NCBI GenBank assembly: GCA_015494185.1
Contig: WGBT01000353.1
Span: 1-5,424, forward strand
Reading direction: 5' to 3'
Source: Hyphomicrobiales bacterium
GTDB taxonomy: Bacteria > Pseudomonadota > Alphaproteobacteria > Rhizobiales > S144-35
DNA: 5,424 nt
Made by a program: the position numbers and the translations under genes. Of this stretch, positions 5,257 through 5,424 are shown piece by piece (position 1 is the first letter of the stretch; each line of letters starts with the position of its first letter). Under the pieces are notes generated by a model. The model did not search any database. It was not told the origin of the DNA and saw only the letters and a list, made by a program, of their open reading frames with translations.

Positions 5257-5400
5257 TGCAGAGGTTGCAGAGGGGGAGAACTTAGAAAGGCTTAGAGAAG
5301 GGGGGGAGCCTTAGAGAACGGAGAAATAGAGAATATAACAGTATCGAGAATATCAAGAGAGAACGAAAGTAAACGGAAAAAGTAGATGGCAGATAGTGGT
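5257..5400 (+). other. Purine-rich tract downstream of the FecR-like gene
   Basis: By count, 5281-5400 is 75% purine (30 pyrimidines in 120). It carries related words: cttagaaagg (5281-5290), cttagagaag (5291-5300), then ccttagagaac near 5309, plus tagagaata and cgagaatat, and a G7 run at 5300-5306. No gene crosses it. It may be a decayed repeat or the untranslated leader of the next gene. Confidence 0.5.
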
Positions 5401-5424
5401 TCACGGAGCAGCACGGAGCAGAAG
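5386..5424 (+). CDS. Possible start of a further gene, truncated by the window edge
   Basis: An ATG at 5386 opens a frame reading MADSGSRSSTEQK to the right edge, without a stop. The small polar N-terminus is plausible for a cytoplasmic protein. Only a weak GGA (about 5375-5377) precedes it, and 13 codons cannot identify a family. If real, it would be co-directional with the FecR-like gene. Confidence 0.25.
   Translation, partial: MADSGSRSSTEQK
5402..5421. repeat. Perfect two-copy tandem repeat, 10 bp
   Basis: cacggagcag occurs at 5402-5411 and again at 5412-5421. It lies in the possible partial gene at the right edge. A 10-bp unit shifts the frame if copy number changes, so it would be damaging inside a real gene. 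Confidence 0.75.

Noticed and set aside
5244..5306. G-quadruplex from four G runs
   Set aside because: Two of the loops would be 19 and 23 nt, too long for a confident quadruplex.

Overview
The window is part of a Gram-negative exopolysaccharide/capsule locus. An outer-membrane polysaccharide export (OPX) lipoprotein lies next to a fused chain-length regulator/tyrosine kinase, so the cell needs both an inner and an outer membrane. The fused kinase architecture, a PHP-type phosphatase in place of a low-molecular-weight one, and moderately GC-rich codon use suggest a proteobacterium. An alphaproteobacterium is my best guess, but nothing in the window is decisive on taxonomy.

Minus strand, right to left (about 3960 down to 1): a near-perfect extended -10 promoter (TGGTATAAT) and a leader of about 230 nt precede three genes. 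They are (1) a CpsB/YwqE-type PHP tyrosine-protein phosphatase at 3713-2844, (2) an OPX lipoprotein at 2944-2087, whose first 101 nt overlap the 3' end of the phosphatase gene in another frame, and (3) after a 194-nt gap, a Wzz/BY-kinase fusion starting at 1892 and running off the left edge (630 codons visible; Walker A and A' present, Walker B and any C-terminal tyrosine cluster outside the window). The expected logic is a Wzx/Wzy-type pathway: the kinase, a polysaccharide co-polymerase, sets polymer length and contacts the OPX channel, while the phosphatase reverses kinase phosphorylation.

Centre (3714-4648): 935 nt with no convincing gene. It separates the minus-strand operon from a plus-strand gene. 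It holds the operon promoter, a hairpin, a perfect TTGACA box followed by a dyad, and several two-copy tandem duplications of 13-19 bp.

Right (4649-5424): one plus-strand gene encodes a 172-residue secreted protein with a signal peptide, a small FecR-like beta domain and a long Ala/Gly-rich tail with a hydrophobic end. A run of eight G near its 3' end could switch the C-terminus by slippage. Downstream are a hairpin/direct repeat, a purine-rich tract of about 140 nt and a possible start of another gene at 5386.

The most notable signals are the 101-nt dual-coding overlap, two-copy tandem duplications in every intergenic stretch, and the uncharacterised FecR-like/Ala-Gly-rich protein divergent from the polysaccharide operon.
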